Shown here: piece by piece, positions 16,792-24,625 of the stretch
Numbering within the stretch: the stretch's first letter is position 1
Layout of the letters: each line of letters begins with the position of its first letter
Source of the DNA: JBBRHQ01 sp963720735
GTDB taxonomy: Bacteria; Actinomycetota; Thermoleophilia; Solirubrobacterales; 70-9
Direction: 5' to 3'
NCBI GenBank assembly: GCA_963720735.1
Contig: CAVRGL010000008.1
Location: 186,001-250,000 of the forward strand
Length of the DNA: 64,000 bases
Notes under the pieces: model-generated
Told to the model about the DNA's origin: nothing
The model's input: only the letters and a program-made list of their open reading frames with translations
The model's database searches: none
Position numbers and translations under genes: made by a program

Positions 16792-17514
16792 CTAGCCGTC
16801 GACAAGGGTGCCGACCTTCTCGCCGGAGAGGATCCGGTCGATGTTCCCCTCGTCGGCCATGTTGAAGACATGGATCGGCAGGCGGTTGTCCATGCACAGC
16901 GAGAGCGCGGTCGAGTCCATCACCCGCAGCTCGCGCTCGATCGCCTCGCGGTGGGTGATCCTCGGAATGAACTTCGCCTCCGGGTTGGTCGCCGGGTCCG
17001 AGTCGTAGACGCCCTCGACCCCGTTCTTCGCCATCAGGATGGCCTCGGCGTGGATTTCCAGGGCGCGCAGGGCCGCGGCCGTGTCGGTGGTGAAGAACGG
17101 GTTGCCGGTCCCGGCGGCGAAGATCACCACCCGGCCCTTCTCGAGATGACGCATCGCGCGGCGCCGGATGTAGGGCTCGGCGACCTCCTTGACATCGATC
17201 GCCGACATCACCCGGGTGTGCTCCCCGACCCTCTCGAGCGCGTCCTGCAGGGTGAGCGCGTTGAGAACCGTCGCCATCATGCCCATGTAGTCGCCCGTCG
17301 CGCGGTCCATCCCTGCAGCGGCAGCCTCCAGCCCGCGATAGATGTTGCCGGCGCCGACGACAACCGCGATCTCCACCCCGCGCCCGCGCGTCGCAGCTAC
17401 CTGCTCGGCGATCCGGCGCACCTGCTCAGCGTCCGTCCCGTACTCGAGCTCCCCCATCAGCGCCTCTCCGGAGAGCTTCAGGAGGATTCGGCTGAACTGG
17501 GGATCGGCGGCCAT
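16792..17514 (-). CDS. pyrH: uridylate kinase
   Basis: 240 aa hexameric UMP kinase of the amino acid kinase fold. It has ILLKLSGEALMG at the N-terminus, VVVGAGNIYRG, DYMGMMATVLNALTLQ, and the ATP-site FAAGTGNPFFTTDTAAALRA. Start ATG 17514 lies 11 nt after the tsf stop. The upstream in-frame extension lies in tsf and was rejected. Confidence 0.95.
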   Translation of the reverse strand: MAADPQFSRILLKLSGEALMGELEYGTDAEQVRRIAEQVAATRGRGVEIAVVVGAGNIYRGLEAAAAGMDRATGDYMGMMATVLNALTLQDALERVGEHTRVMSAIDVKEVAEPYIRRRAMRHLEKGRVVIFAAGTGNPFFTTDTAAALRALEIHAEAILMAKNGVEGVYDSDPATNPEAKFIPRITHREAIERELRVMDSTALSLCMDNRLPIHVFNMADEGNIDRILSGEKVGTLVDG

Positions 17515-17525
17515 CGAGCTGGCGG

Positions 17526-18131
17526 CTAGCCCTCGCCGACGCGGAAGTAGGCGAAGCGGGCGATGCGGATGTTCTCGCCGGTCTTGGCGGCGAGCTCGGC
17601 GCGCAGCTCCTCGATCGTCTTCGAGGAGTGCTTCTCGGCGTTGACATGGGCCTGGTCGAGCAGGGCCACCTCGCCGGACCATTTCGCCAGCTGGCCCTCG
17701 ACGATCTTCTCGACGACGTTCTCGGGCTTGCCCTCCTCGAGCGCCTTCTGCTCGAAGACCCGCCGCTCCGCTTCGCGCTCTTCCTCCGGGATCTCCTCTG
17801 AGGAGACATATCGCGGGGCGGTGGCGGCGACGTGCAGGGCGACCTCGTAGGCGAAAGCCTGGAAGTCCTCGTTGCGGGCTACGAAGTCGGTCTCGCACTG
17901 GACCTCGACCATCGCCCCGACCCTGTGGTTGGCGTGGACGTAGGAGGAGACGACGCCCTCGTCGGTGCCCCGGCCCTCCCGTTTCGCGGCCGAGGCCTGG
18001 CCCTTCACCCGGAGGATCTCGATGGCGCGGTCGAGATCCCCGTCGGCCTCCGCCAGGGCGGCCTTGCAGTCCATCATCCCGGCGCCGGTTCGGTCGCGCA
18101 GCGCCTTGACGTCCGCCGCGGATACGGCCAT
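17526..18131 (-). CDS. tsf: elongation factor Ts (short form)
   Basis: 201 aa nucleotide exchange factor of EF-Tu. The N-terminal UBA-like domain has VKALRDRTGAGMMDCKAALAEA and the core has HRVGAMVEVQCETDFVARN with the TDFV motif that contacts EF-Tu. It is about 200 residues, not about 280 as in E. coli. It therefore lacks the second core subdomain, as in many actinobacteria, cyanobacteria and organelles. ATG 18131 overlaps the rpsB stop by one base (TGATG). Confidence 0.95.
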   Translation of the reverse strand: MAVSAADVKALRDRTGAGMMDCKAALAEADGDLDRAIEILRVKGQASAAKREGRGTDEGVVSSYVHANHRVGAMVEVQCETDFVARNEDFQAFAYEVALHVAATAPRYVSSEEIPEEEREAERRVFEQKALEEGKPENVVEKIVEGQLAKWSGEVALLDQAHVNAEKHSSKTIEELRAELAAKTGENIRIARFAYFRVGEG

Positions 18132-19066
18132 CAGCCCTCGCTCCCTTCGCCGCTCGCGGCCGGCGCCGCCTCCTCGGTCGACTCGGGCGGCTGCGGCGGC
18201 TGAGCCGCCCCGGGCTGAGCCGCCTCGGCGGCTCCGGCTGCTTCCGCCTCCGCCCTCGCCTTGGCGGCGGCTTCCTCGGCCTCCCGGCGGGCCTTCTCCT
18301 CCTCCTCGCGCTTGCGGCGCTCCTCGGCCTCGATCCGTCGCCGCTCCTCCTCCTCGGCCCGCCTCCGCTCTTCCTCTACGCGCCAGGCGCCCGCCCCCTC
18401 ATCGATCGCGGCGCCGACCGTGCCGATCACCAGCCCGCAGGAGCGGATCGCGTCGTCGTTGCCGGGGATGACGTAGTCGACGGGCGCCGGATCGCAATTG
18501 GTGTCGACCAGGCCGATGATCGGGATCCGCAGCCGGGCGGCCTCACGGACCGCGATCTCTTCGGTCTTCAGGTCGATCACGAAGACGGCGTCGGGCAGCC
18601 GCTCCATATCGCGCACCCCGCCGAGGTTGTACTCGAGCTTCGCCAGCTCGGCCTGCATCCCCATCCGCTCCTTCGTGGGCAGCAGCTCGAGCTGGCCGCC
18701 CGACTGCAGCTCCGTGAGCTCGTGCAGGCGCTTGATCCGCGCCGAGATCGTGTTGAAGTTGGTCAGCAGCCCGCCCAGCCAGCGGAGGTTGACGTAGGGC
18801 ATCTGACAGCGGTCCGCCCACTCCTTGACCGAGTCGCGTGCCTGCTTCTTGGTGCCGACGAAGAGCACCGTCCCGCCGCCGCTGGAGAGCTCGCCGGCGA
18901 AGCGGCGGGCGTCGTCGAGCAGCTGCTCGGTCTGCAACAGGTCGATGATGTGGATCCCGTCGCGCTCGCCGAAGATGTAGCGGCGCATGTTCGGGTTCCA
19001 GCGGCGCGTCTGGTGGCCGAAGTGGACTCCGGCCTCGAGCAGCTCCTTGATGCCTGCTTCGGCCAT
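18131..19066 (-). CDS. rpsB: 30S ribosomal protein S2 with charged C-terminal extension
   Basis: 311 aa. Residues 1-230 are ordinary S2 (LLEAGVHFGHQTRRWNPNM, LFVGTKKQA, LRWLGGLLTNF, IGLVDTNCDP). From about 231 there is an extra tail of about 80 residues: a highly charged Glu/Arg helix, then a Pro/Ala/Glu-rich stretch. It begins the rpsB-tsf-pyrH-frr run with ATG 19066 and a good SD (AAGGAGA). Confidence 0.95.
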   Translation of the reverse strand: MAEAGIKELLEAGVHFGHQTRRWNPNMRRYIFGERDGIHIIDLLQTEQLLDDARRFAGELSSGGGTVLFVGTKKQARDSVKEWADRCQMPYVNLRWLGGLLTNFNTISARIKRLHELTELQSGGQLELLPTKERMGMQAELAKLEYNLGGVRDMERLPDAVFVIDLKTEEIAVREAARLRIPIIGLVDTNCDPAPVDYVIPGNDDAIRSCGLVIGTVGAAIDEGAGAWRVEEERRRAEEEERRRIEAEERRKREEEEKARREAEEAAAKARAEAEAAGAAEAAQPGAAQPPQPPESTEEAAPAASGEGSEG

Positions 19067-19177
19067 CTGCTTTCTCCTTTTCCTCGGTCCTGCTGCCCGT
19101 TCCCCCTGCGCGGGACCCAGCGTCGCTGGGCAGGACCCGGTCGGGAGGCGGGGTTCGTGATTGGTCGAGGCGGGATT
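19067..19177 (-). promoter_or_regulatory. rpsB leader region
   Basis: 111 nt between the rluD-like stop and rpsB. On the minus strand a TAGAAT hexamer at 19175-19180 overlaps the upstream stop codon and is the best -10 candidate; no matching -35 is visible. A GGACC/GCCCAGCG-type inverted repeat lies in the middle, which could be a structured leader, but I cannot show an S2 autoregulatory site. Confidence 0.3.
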
Positions 19178-19882
19178 CTAGAGAGAAGCGCCGCGTGCCG
19201 GGCCGGCGGCGCTCCTCGCCAGCTCCAGCGCCCCGGCGAGGTCGGGCGGCAGCTCGGAGGAGAACCTCAGTCTCTCCCCGGTGACCGGATGGGCGAAGGA
19301 GAGCCGGTGCGCGTGGAGGAACTGGCGCTCGAGGCCGTAGCGAAGCGGCCCGCCGTAGGTTGCGTCGCCGAGGAGCGGATGTCCGATTGCCGAGAAATGG
19401 GCACGGATCTGGTGGGTGCGCCCGGTCTCCAGCCTCGCCTCGAGCAGCGTCTCCGAGCCGAGCAGCTCGCGGACCTCGAAATGCGTGCGCGCCTCTCGCG
19501 CCGAGGCACCCGAAACGGCCATCCGGTGGCGCCGGCGCGAGGCGCGCCCGATCGGGGCGTCGATCGTCCCGGTGCGAGAGCCAAGCCTGCCCTCTGCGAG
19601 GGCCAGATACGCCCTCTCGACCTCGCGGCGCCTCACCTGCGCCGAGAGGTTGCGGTGCGCCTCCTCGGAGCGGGCGACGACGATCAGGCCGCTGGTGCCC
19701 CGGTCGAGGCGGTGGACGATCCCCGGCCGCTCCGGGTCCTCGCCGCCCGCGAGGAGGTCTCCCAGCTCGTCGACCAGGGTCGGGCCACTGTGCGAGGGCG
19801 CCGGGTGGACGACCAGCCCGGCGGGTTTGTCGATCACCGCGAAGCTGGGGTCGCGGTGGACGATCCGCAGCCGTTCAGCCAT
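19178..19882 (-). CDS. RluD-like pseudouridine synthase without S4 domain
   Basis: 234 aa RsuA/RluA-type enzyme that isomerises uridine in rRNA or tRNA. The catalytic Asp60 sits in GIVHRLDRGTSGL, and TGRTHQIRAHFSAIGHPLLGD supplies the conserved second motif. Canonical RluD starts with an S4 RNA-binding domain of about 70 residues. Here the protein begins directly at the catalytic domain (IVHRDPSFAVIDKPAGLVVHP), with only about 8 residues before it. The ATG overlaps the lspA stop by 8 nt, so the start is fixed by the context. Target uridines are unknown. Confidence 0.9.
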   Translation of the reverse strand: MAERLRIVHRDPSFAVIDKPAGLVVHPAPSHSGPTLVDELGDLLAGGEDPERPGIVHRLDRGTSGLIVVARSEEAHRNLSAQVRRREVERAYLALAEGRLGSRTGTIDAPIGRASRRRHRMAVSGASAREARTHFEVRELLGSETLLEARLETGRTHQIRAHFSAIGHPLLGDATYGGPLRYGLERQFLHAHRLSFAHPVTGERLRFSSELPPDLAGALELARSAAGPARGASL

Positions 19883-20330
19883 TCTCGCGGGGCTCCCGCA
19901 GGTATGCCCAGGCGAGCATCAGGACGCCGGCGGTGATCGCCATGTCGGCGAGGTTGAAGGCCGGCCAGGCCGGCAGGTCGATGAAGTCTGTGACCGCGCC
20001 GTCCCGGATCCTGTCGGCGAGGTTCCCGAGCGCCCCGCCTGCCAGGAGGCCGACCGCGATCCACATCCCCGGCCGGGAGGGCTCGCGCCAGAACAGGTAG
20101 AGGATCAGGGCGAGTGCGGCCATCGTCGCTGCGATCACGGCCGCGCCGCCACCGCCCGCGATCCCGAAGGCGACGCCGGTGTTGTGGCTGCTGGTCAGCG
20201 TCAGCGGCCCCAGTGCCTCGACCTTCTCGTTCGGCACCAGGTTCGCCTCGATCGCCGCCTTGGAGGCCTGGTCGAGCACGACCACGGATCCGCAGAGCGC
20301 CCCGGCGAGGCGCCAGGGGCGGTCGTTCAC
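19875..20330 (-). CDS. lspA: lipoprotein signal peptidase (signal peptidase II)
   Basis: 151 aa four-TM aspartyl protease that removes lipoprotein signal peptides. The catalytic Asp pair is Asp106 (GGALGNLADRI) and Asp129 (PAFNLADMAI); the VTDFID motif lies between them. Substrates in this window include the lipoproteins at 37416 and 38664. It overlaps yggT by ATGA and the rluD-like gene by 8 nt. Confidence 0.95.
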   Translation of the reverse strand: MNDRPWRLAGALCGSVVVLDQASKAAIEANLVPNEKVEALGPLTLTSSHNTGVAFGIAGGGGAAVIAATMAALALILYLFWREPSRPGMWIAVGLLAGGALGNLADRIRDGAVTDFIDLPAWPAFNLADMAITAGVLMLAWAYLREPRENG

Positions 20331-20626
20331 GGTTGGATCAGGCTGACGATCAGCGCCTGCGCCACATAAAGGACGATGATCCCGATCATCGGGCTCAGGT
20401 CGAGCGCGAAGCCGCCCCCGCCGATCGGCGGCAGGAAGCGGCGGAAGAGATTGAGATAGGGGTCTGTGGTGTCGGTGACGAAGTCCAGCACCGGGCGCAG
20501 CGTGGCGCTGTGCGGCACCCGGGGGAAGAACGAGATCAGGATCCTGACGAAGATCAGGATGATGTAGACGATGAACAGGGCGCTGACGTAGTCGGCGATG
20601 TCGTTGCGCGTCAGCGCCAGGCTCAT
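20327..20626 (-). CDS. YggT-family membrane protein
   Basis: 99 aa with two hydrophobic segments (residues about 10-32 and 75-97) flanking a polar loop with PVLDFVTDTTDPYLNLFRRF, the family hallmark. The family is linked to osmotic stress and, in actinobacteria, to the sepF region of the division cluster. The molecular role is unknown. It has ATGA overlaps on both sides (proC upstream, lspA downstream). Confidence 0.9.
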   Translation of the reverse strand: MSLALTRNDIADYVSALFIVYIILIFVRILISFFPRVPHSATLRPVLDFVTDTTDPYLNLFRRFLPPIGGGGFALDLSPMIGIIVLYVAQALIVSLIQP

Positions 20627-21393
20627 CGGCCCCTCATCCTCGCCAGCGATGCCTCGACCGCGGCCGCGAAGGCCGCCTCGGCGCCGTGCGCCTCGAGCGC
20701 CTCGAGGCCGGCCTCGGTCGAGCCGCCCTCCGACGCGACGGCCGCCCGCACGTCGGCGGGATGCCGCAGTCGCAGGAGCTCGGCGGTCCCCGCCGTCGTC
20801 TCGACCACCAGCTCGCGCGAGAAGCCGGGGTCAAGCCCGTCGGAGGCGCCTGCTTCGGCGATCGCCTCCACGGCAAGCGCCAGGTAGGCGGGGGCGCAAC
20901 CCATCACCGCCGTGGCGGCGTCGAAGTCGCGATCCTCGATCTCGACCACGCGGCCGAGCAGCTCGAGCAGCTCGCGCACCGCGACAGAGGTGCCCGCGGG
21001 CGCCTCGGGTGAGGTCTCGAAGCAGAGAACCCCTCTGCGGACCTCTACGGCGACGTTGGGCATCACCCGGAAGGCCGCGGAGGCAGGGAAGGCTGCGGCG
21101 ATCCGGGCAAGGGGGGTCGCGCCGAGCAGCGAGAGCACTGCCGGCGCCTCGCCCGCCTCCGCCGCAACCTGTTCCAGCGCGGCGGGCTTGACCGCGAGCA
21201 CGGCAAGGTCGGCCTGCCGGGCCAGCTCGGCGTTGGAGGCGAGGGCGACGCCGCCCACCTCGGCCGCCAGGGAGGCGGCACGCCCGGAGCCGGAGTCGGT
21301 GAACAGCATCCGCTCGGGCCCACCCGGCGCAGCCGCCCAGCCTCGGGCCATCCCCGCGGCCATGCTGCCCGCACCGATGAAGCCGACACGCAT
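20623..21393 (-). CDS. proC: pyrroline-5-carboxylate reductase
   Basis: 256 aa NAD(P)H-dependent enzyme for the last step of proline synthesis. The Rossmann start is VGFIGAGSMAAGMARGW, the AVKP motif appears as LAVLAVKPAALEQV, and the C-terminal helical domain has ETTAGTAELLR. It is slightly shorter than the usual 265-275. It sits inside the sepF-yggT group, as in other Gram-positive lineages. Confidence 0.93.
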   Translation of the reverse strand: MRVGFIGAGSMAAGMARGWAAAPGGPERMLFTDSGSGRAASLAAEVGGVALASNAELARQADLAVLAVKPAALEQVAAEAGEAPAVLSLLGATPLARIAAAFPASAAFRVMPNVAVEVRRGVLCFETSPEAPAGTSVAVRELLELLGRVVEIEDRDFDAATAVMGCAPAYLALAVEAIAEAGASDGLDPGFSRELVVETTAGTAELLRLRHPADVRAAVASEGGSTEAGLEALEAHGAEAAFAAAVEASLARMRGR

Positions 21394-21420
21394 GGGGTTG
21401 AGCCTAGTGGCCCGACCGGC

Positions 21421-21981
21421 CTAGGACTGGTTGAAGAACCCCTTGTCGATCAGCCGGGCCTTCTCCTCGGCCGAGACCTCGACGTTGCGCGGCGTCAGCA
21501 GGAAGACCTTCTCGGCAATCCGCTGCATGCCGCCGTCGAGGGCATAGGTGAGGCCGGAGGCGAAGTCGATCAGCCGCTTCGAGAGCTCGTGGTCGGTCGT
21601 CTGCAGGTTGAGGATCACGGGCACCGAGCGCTTGTACTGGTCAGCGACCTGCTGGGCGTCATTGAAGTTGCGCGGAATGACCAGGTGGACCTGCACGTCG
21701 CCGCCGTTGTTGTCGACGGGGCGCAGCACCCGGGTGCGGGAGGCGGCGATCGGCTCGTCGTCGGCGAAGATATCGTCGATCTCGTCGCGACGCCGTCGCG
21801 AGGTGGGCAGGCGGCGCACAGGCGCCGCGGACTCCCGCTCGCGCTCCCTGTCCCGGCGGGAGTCGAAGACCTCTTCCGAGCCGGAGTCGCCGTAGCCCTC
21901 CTCGTACTCGGGACCGTAGTCGTGATCCTCGGCAAGGCCGAAGTAGACGAGGGCGCGATGCCATGTGTCTCGAAGGGCCAT
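21421..21981 (-). CDS. sepF: cell division protein SepF
   Basis: 186 aa. A short N-terminal amphipathic membrane-targeting helix (LRDTWHRALVYFGLA) is followed by an acidic and Arg-rich linker. The SepF core at about 95-180 has VHLVIPRNFNDAQQVADQYK, a DFASGLTYALDGGMQRIA segment and FLLTPRNVEVS. SepF tethers FtsZ to the membrane and is the main anchor where FtsA is missing. ftsZ is not in the window. Confidence 0.94.
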   Translation of the reverse strand: MALRDTWHRALVYFGLAEDHDYGPEYEEGYGDSGSEEVFDSRRDRERERESAAPVRRLPTSRRRRDEIDDIFADDEPIAASRTRVLRPVDNNGGDVQVHLVIPRNFNDAQQVADQYKRSVPVILNLQTTDHELSKRLIDFASGLTYALDGGMQRIAEKVFLLTPRNVEVSAEEKARLIDKGFFNQS

Positions 21982-22047
21982 CGGTACGGGTTGTTCGGCT
22001 CTCGCCGACGGATTCCTTTACCGATTATGTCAGCAACACCGCGTCTT

Positions 22048-22680
22048 TCACGCATACAGCGCCGCCCCCAGGCGGATGATCGTCGCTCCCTCCTGCACCG
22101 CCACCTGCCAGTCCTGTGAGGTCCCCATGGAGAGCCGCGCTAGCCCCTGCCCGGCGGCCAGCTCGGCCAGCCTGGCGAAATGGGGCCTCGAGGCTTCGGG
22201 GTCCTCGCTGAAGGGAGGCATCCCCATCAGGCCGGCCACCCTGACCGGGCATCGCTCGATGAAGCCGGCGAGCTCCGCGGGGTCGACTCCCCCCTTTCCC
22301 TGCTCGCCCGCGACGTTGACCTCGACCAGCACCTCGGTGTCCTCGTCGCCGTGACTGGCGAGCTGGGTCAGGACAGAGTCGGAGGCGACCGAGTGGATCA
22401 GCCGGCAGCGCGGCAGCAGCAGCTTCACCTTGCGGCTCTGCAGGTTGCCGATGAAGTCCCACTCGAAGGCGTCTCCCCAGCGCTCCTGCTTGGCGCTCAG
22501 ATCCTGCTGGCGATTCTCCCCGACAAGGGTGATCCCGGCCTCCGCGAGCGCCCCCATCTCCTCGATTGGGACGTACTTGGTCGCGGCGAGGATCTCCACC
22601 CCCTCCCCCGCCTCCTCCCTGACCCGCTCCAGGTTCGCGGCGACCTTCGCGGCTTCGATCCCGCTGATCAGGCCAGGCAA
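22048..22680 (-). CDS. YggS/PROSC-family PLP-binding protein
   Basis: 210 aa TIM-barrel protein of pyridoxal phosphate homeostasis. The PLP lysine is in ILAATKYVP, then GENRQQDLSAKQE, WDFIGNLQSRKVKLLLP, and the phosphate site LSMGTSQDWQVAVQEGATIIR. It has TTG start 22680 with SD GGGGAGG 8 nt upstream. It sits between pgeF and sepF in the usual actinobacterial order. Confidence 0.92.
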   Translation of the reverse strand: MPGLISGIEAAKVAANLERVREEAGEGVEILAATKYVPIEEMGALAEAGITLVGENRQQDLSAKQERWGDAFEWDFIGNLQSRKVKLLLPRCRLIHSVASDSVLTQLASHGDEDTEVLVEVNVAGEQGKGGVDPAELAGFIERCPVRVAGLMGMPPFSEDPEASRPHFARLAELAAGQGLARLSMGTSQDWQVAVQEGATIIRLGAALYA

Positions 22681-22683
22681 GTC

Positions 22684-23433
22684 TCAGGCCTCCCCGGCGC
22701 TCGCCCAGACGAGGCCCGCCTGGCGGCCCGTGGTCCCCTGATCGCGACGGTGTGAGAAGAAGAGCTCGGCCTCACAGGAAGTGCAGAGGCCGGCAGATTC
22801 GACCTGCTCGACCCCCGCCTCGGCCAGCAGGCGGCGGGCGACCTCGGGGAGATCGAGCATCCCACCGGCCGCGGTCCCGGGCCCGAGCGCCGCGAGTGCC
22901 TCCAGCACCTCTTCTCCAACCTCGTAGCAGCAGGGGCCGATCCCCGGCCCGATCGCCGCGGCGCGGGCCTTCACCGCGGCGGCGCCGCGGGCGATGATTC
23001 CGGCGGCGAGCCCGCGCCAGCCGCAGTGAAGGATCGCCGTCCCGCCCGGCCCGGAGATCGCCACCGGGAGGCAGTCGGCGACGTAGACCAGCCCCGCGAG
23101 GCCATCGGCCGCTACGACGTGGCCGTCCGCCTCCGGATTGGGGCTGCCGGGCTCGGCGAACGGGCTGGGCCGCTGCGCGGCGCCGTGGGTCGCGATCCCC
23201 GCTGCGTGGACCTGCAGCCCGGTGACCACGTGTCCGGGCTCAAGGCCGAGCGCGGCGCAGAGCCTACGGCGGTTCTCGATCACCGAGCCGCGATCGTCAT
23301 CGGTCAGCACCCCGAGGTTGAGGCTCTCGAAGGCGCCCGAGCTGACACCACCGACCCTGGTCGAGAAAGCCGCTCGCGATCCCGGCAGCTCGGCCTCGAG
23401 CCAGCGGACGCCGTCTCTCTCGCGCCATCTCAT
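22684..23433 (-). CDS. pgeF: multi-copper / polyphenol oxidase (laccase-domain) family, purine nucleoside phosphorylase-like
   Basis: 249 aa. It has the CNF1/YfiH-like fold with TRVGGVSSGAFESLNLG, the zinc-site Cys and His in AILHCGWRGLAAGII, and IGPCCYEVGEEV. YfiH proteins have been reported as adenosine-inosine phosphorylases/deaminases and as peptidoglycan editing factors, so the cellular role is unsettled. Start ATG 23433 follows an SD-like GGGGAG. The stop is 3 nt from the yggS start. Confidence 0.88.
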   Translation of the reverse strand: MRWRERDGVRWLEAELPGSRAAFSTRVGGVSSGAFESLNLGVLTDDDRGSVIENRRRLCAALGLEPGHVVTGLQVHAAGIATHGAAQRPSPFAEPGSPNPEADGHVVAADGLAGLVYVADCLPVAISGPGGTAILHCGWRGLAAGIIARGAAAVKARAAAIGPGIGPCCYEVGEEVLEALAALGPGTAAGGMLDLPEVARRLLAEAGVEQVESAGLCTSCEAELFFSHRRDQGTTGRQAGLVWASAGEA

Positions 23434-23470
23434 CTCCCCTACGTAAGCAGACAGAGCCGGCCGACACCGC

Positions 23471-24592
23471 TCAGCTCGCGGCGGCCCGGAGCGCGGCCGC
23501 GAGCTCCTCCGCGCGACCATCGATCTCGCCATCTAGCTTGGCTGCCAGCGCCGCCCGCAGGCCCCGGCCGATGGCCGGACCCGCCGGCACTCCCGCCTCG
23601 AGCAGGTCGTCCCCGTCGATCTCGAGCTTCACCCTGCTCCAGCGCTCCTGGTATTCGTCCAGCCACTCGGCGCCCATGGCGCGGGCGAGGATGAGCTCGC
23701 CGGGGTCCTTCCCGCGGGCGGCCGCGGCCGCGGCCGAGGGGCGCTCGAAGGCGGTCGCCGCGAGGGCCTCCTCGCCGCCCGCCGGGCCGAGGGCGGCGGC
23801 GAGCACCGTGCGCTCGGGCCGCTCGATATCGCTCCAAGGCGGGTTGTCGAGAAGATCGAGGACCCGCGCGGCCAGCTCCGCTCCTCCCGGGCGAAGCTCG
23901 ACCAGCCCCCAGCGGGAGAGCAGCCCGAAGGCCTGCGGGGCGGTGCGCTCCGCCGCGATCCGCAGCAGCTCGGCCTCGCGTCGCTCACCGGAGACCGTGC
24001 CGAGGTCGGTTTCCGCGAGGCGCTCGGCGGTGCCGGCCTCGAGCTCGAACCCGAAGCGGGCGGCGTAGCGCGCCGCCCGCAGCGCCCGCGTCGGGTCGTC
24101 GCGAAAGCTCCCGGGATGGAGCACCCGCAGCAGCCCGCGCTCGAGGTCGGCCAGGCCCCCGTGCGGATCGAGTAGCAGGCCCGGGCCATCGGGGCCGAGC
24201 GGGATCGCCATCGCGTTGATCGTGAAGTCGCGACGCGCAAGGTCCTCCTCGATTCCGGCCGGGCTGACCTCGGGCAGGGCGCCGGGGCGCTCGTAGGTCT
24301 CGCTGCGGGCGCGGGCGATGTCGACCTCGTGCCCGCCCAGCCGGGCCTTCGCCGTCGCGAACCGCTCGTGCTCGACGACCTCGCCCCCCAGCCGCCGGCC
24401 AATCTCGGAAGGGTCTCCCTCGACGACGAGGTCGAGGTCGACCCGGCCATGGCCGAGCAGCAGGTCGCGGACGGCCCCGCCGACCAGGTAGAGCGGCGCC
24501 CCGCCCGCCGCGGCGACGATCTCCCCGGCCTCGGGAACCGCAGCCACAACGGCGGCGCCGAGGTCGGCCTTGCTCGGGCTTGGTTTGGCCAT
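23471..24592 (-). CDS. CCA tRNA nucleotidyltransferase / poly(A) polymerase family
   Basis: 373 aa class II nucleotidyltransferase. Motifs: LYLVGGAVRDLLLGHGRVDL with the metal-binding pair in VDLDLVVEGDP; RRDFTINAMAIPL for nucleotide recognition; DPTRALRAARYAARFGFEL for the neck. It is shorter than typical CCA enzymes (400-470), and no HD phosphohydrolase domain is visible at the C-terminus. It could be a full CCA-adding enzyme or one of a CC/A-adding pair. The long upstream in-frame extension overlaps the divergent gene and was rejected; ATG 24592 is 33 nt from that gene. Confidence 0.85.
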   Translation of the reverse strand: MAKPSPSKADLGAAVVAAVPEAGEIVAAAGGAPLYLVGGAVRDLLLGHGRVDLDLVVEGDPSEIGRRLGGEVVEHERFATAKARLGGHEVDIARARSETYERPGALPEVSPAGIEEDLARRDFTINAMAIPLGPDGPGLLLDPHGGLADLERGLLRVLHPGSFRDDPTRALRAARYAARFGFELEAGTAERLAETDLGTVSGERREAELLRIAAERTAPQAFGLLSRWGLVELRPGGAELAARVLDLLDNPPWSDIERPERTVLAAALGPAGGEEALAATAFERPSAAAAAARGKDPGELILARAMGAEWLDEYQERWSRVKLEIDGDDLLEAGVPAGPAIGRGLRAALAAKLDGEIDGRAEELAAALRAAAS

Positions 24593-24625
24593 GGGGCTCT
24601 TTCCGTACCATGACCCGTTCCCCGG
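24593..24625. promoter_or_regulatory. 33-nt divergent intergenic region
   Basis: This holds the start signals of both the cca-like gene (minus) and the PQQ-repeat protein (plus). For the plus strand TACCAT at 24606-24611 fits TAnnnT and predicts a leader of only about 8 nt. No -35 or SD is clear on either strand. Confidence 0.35.
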
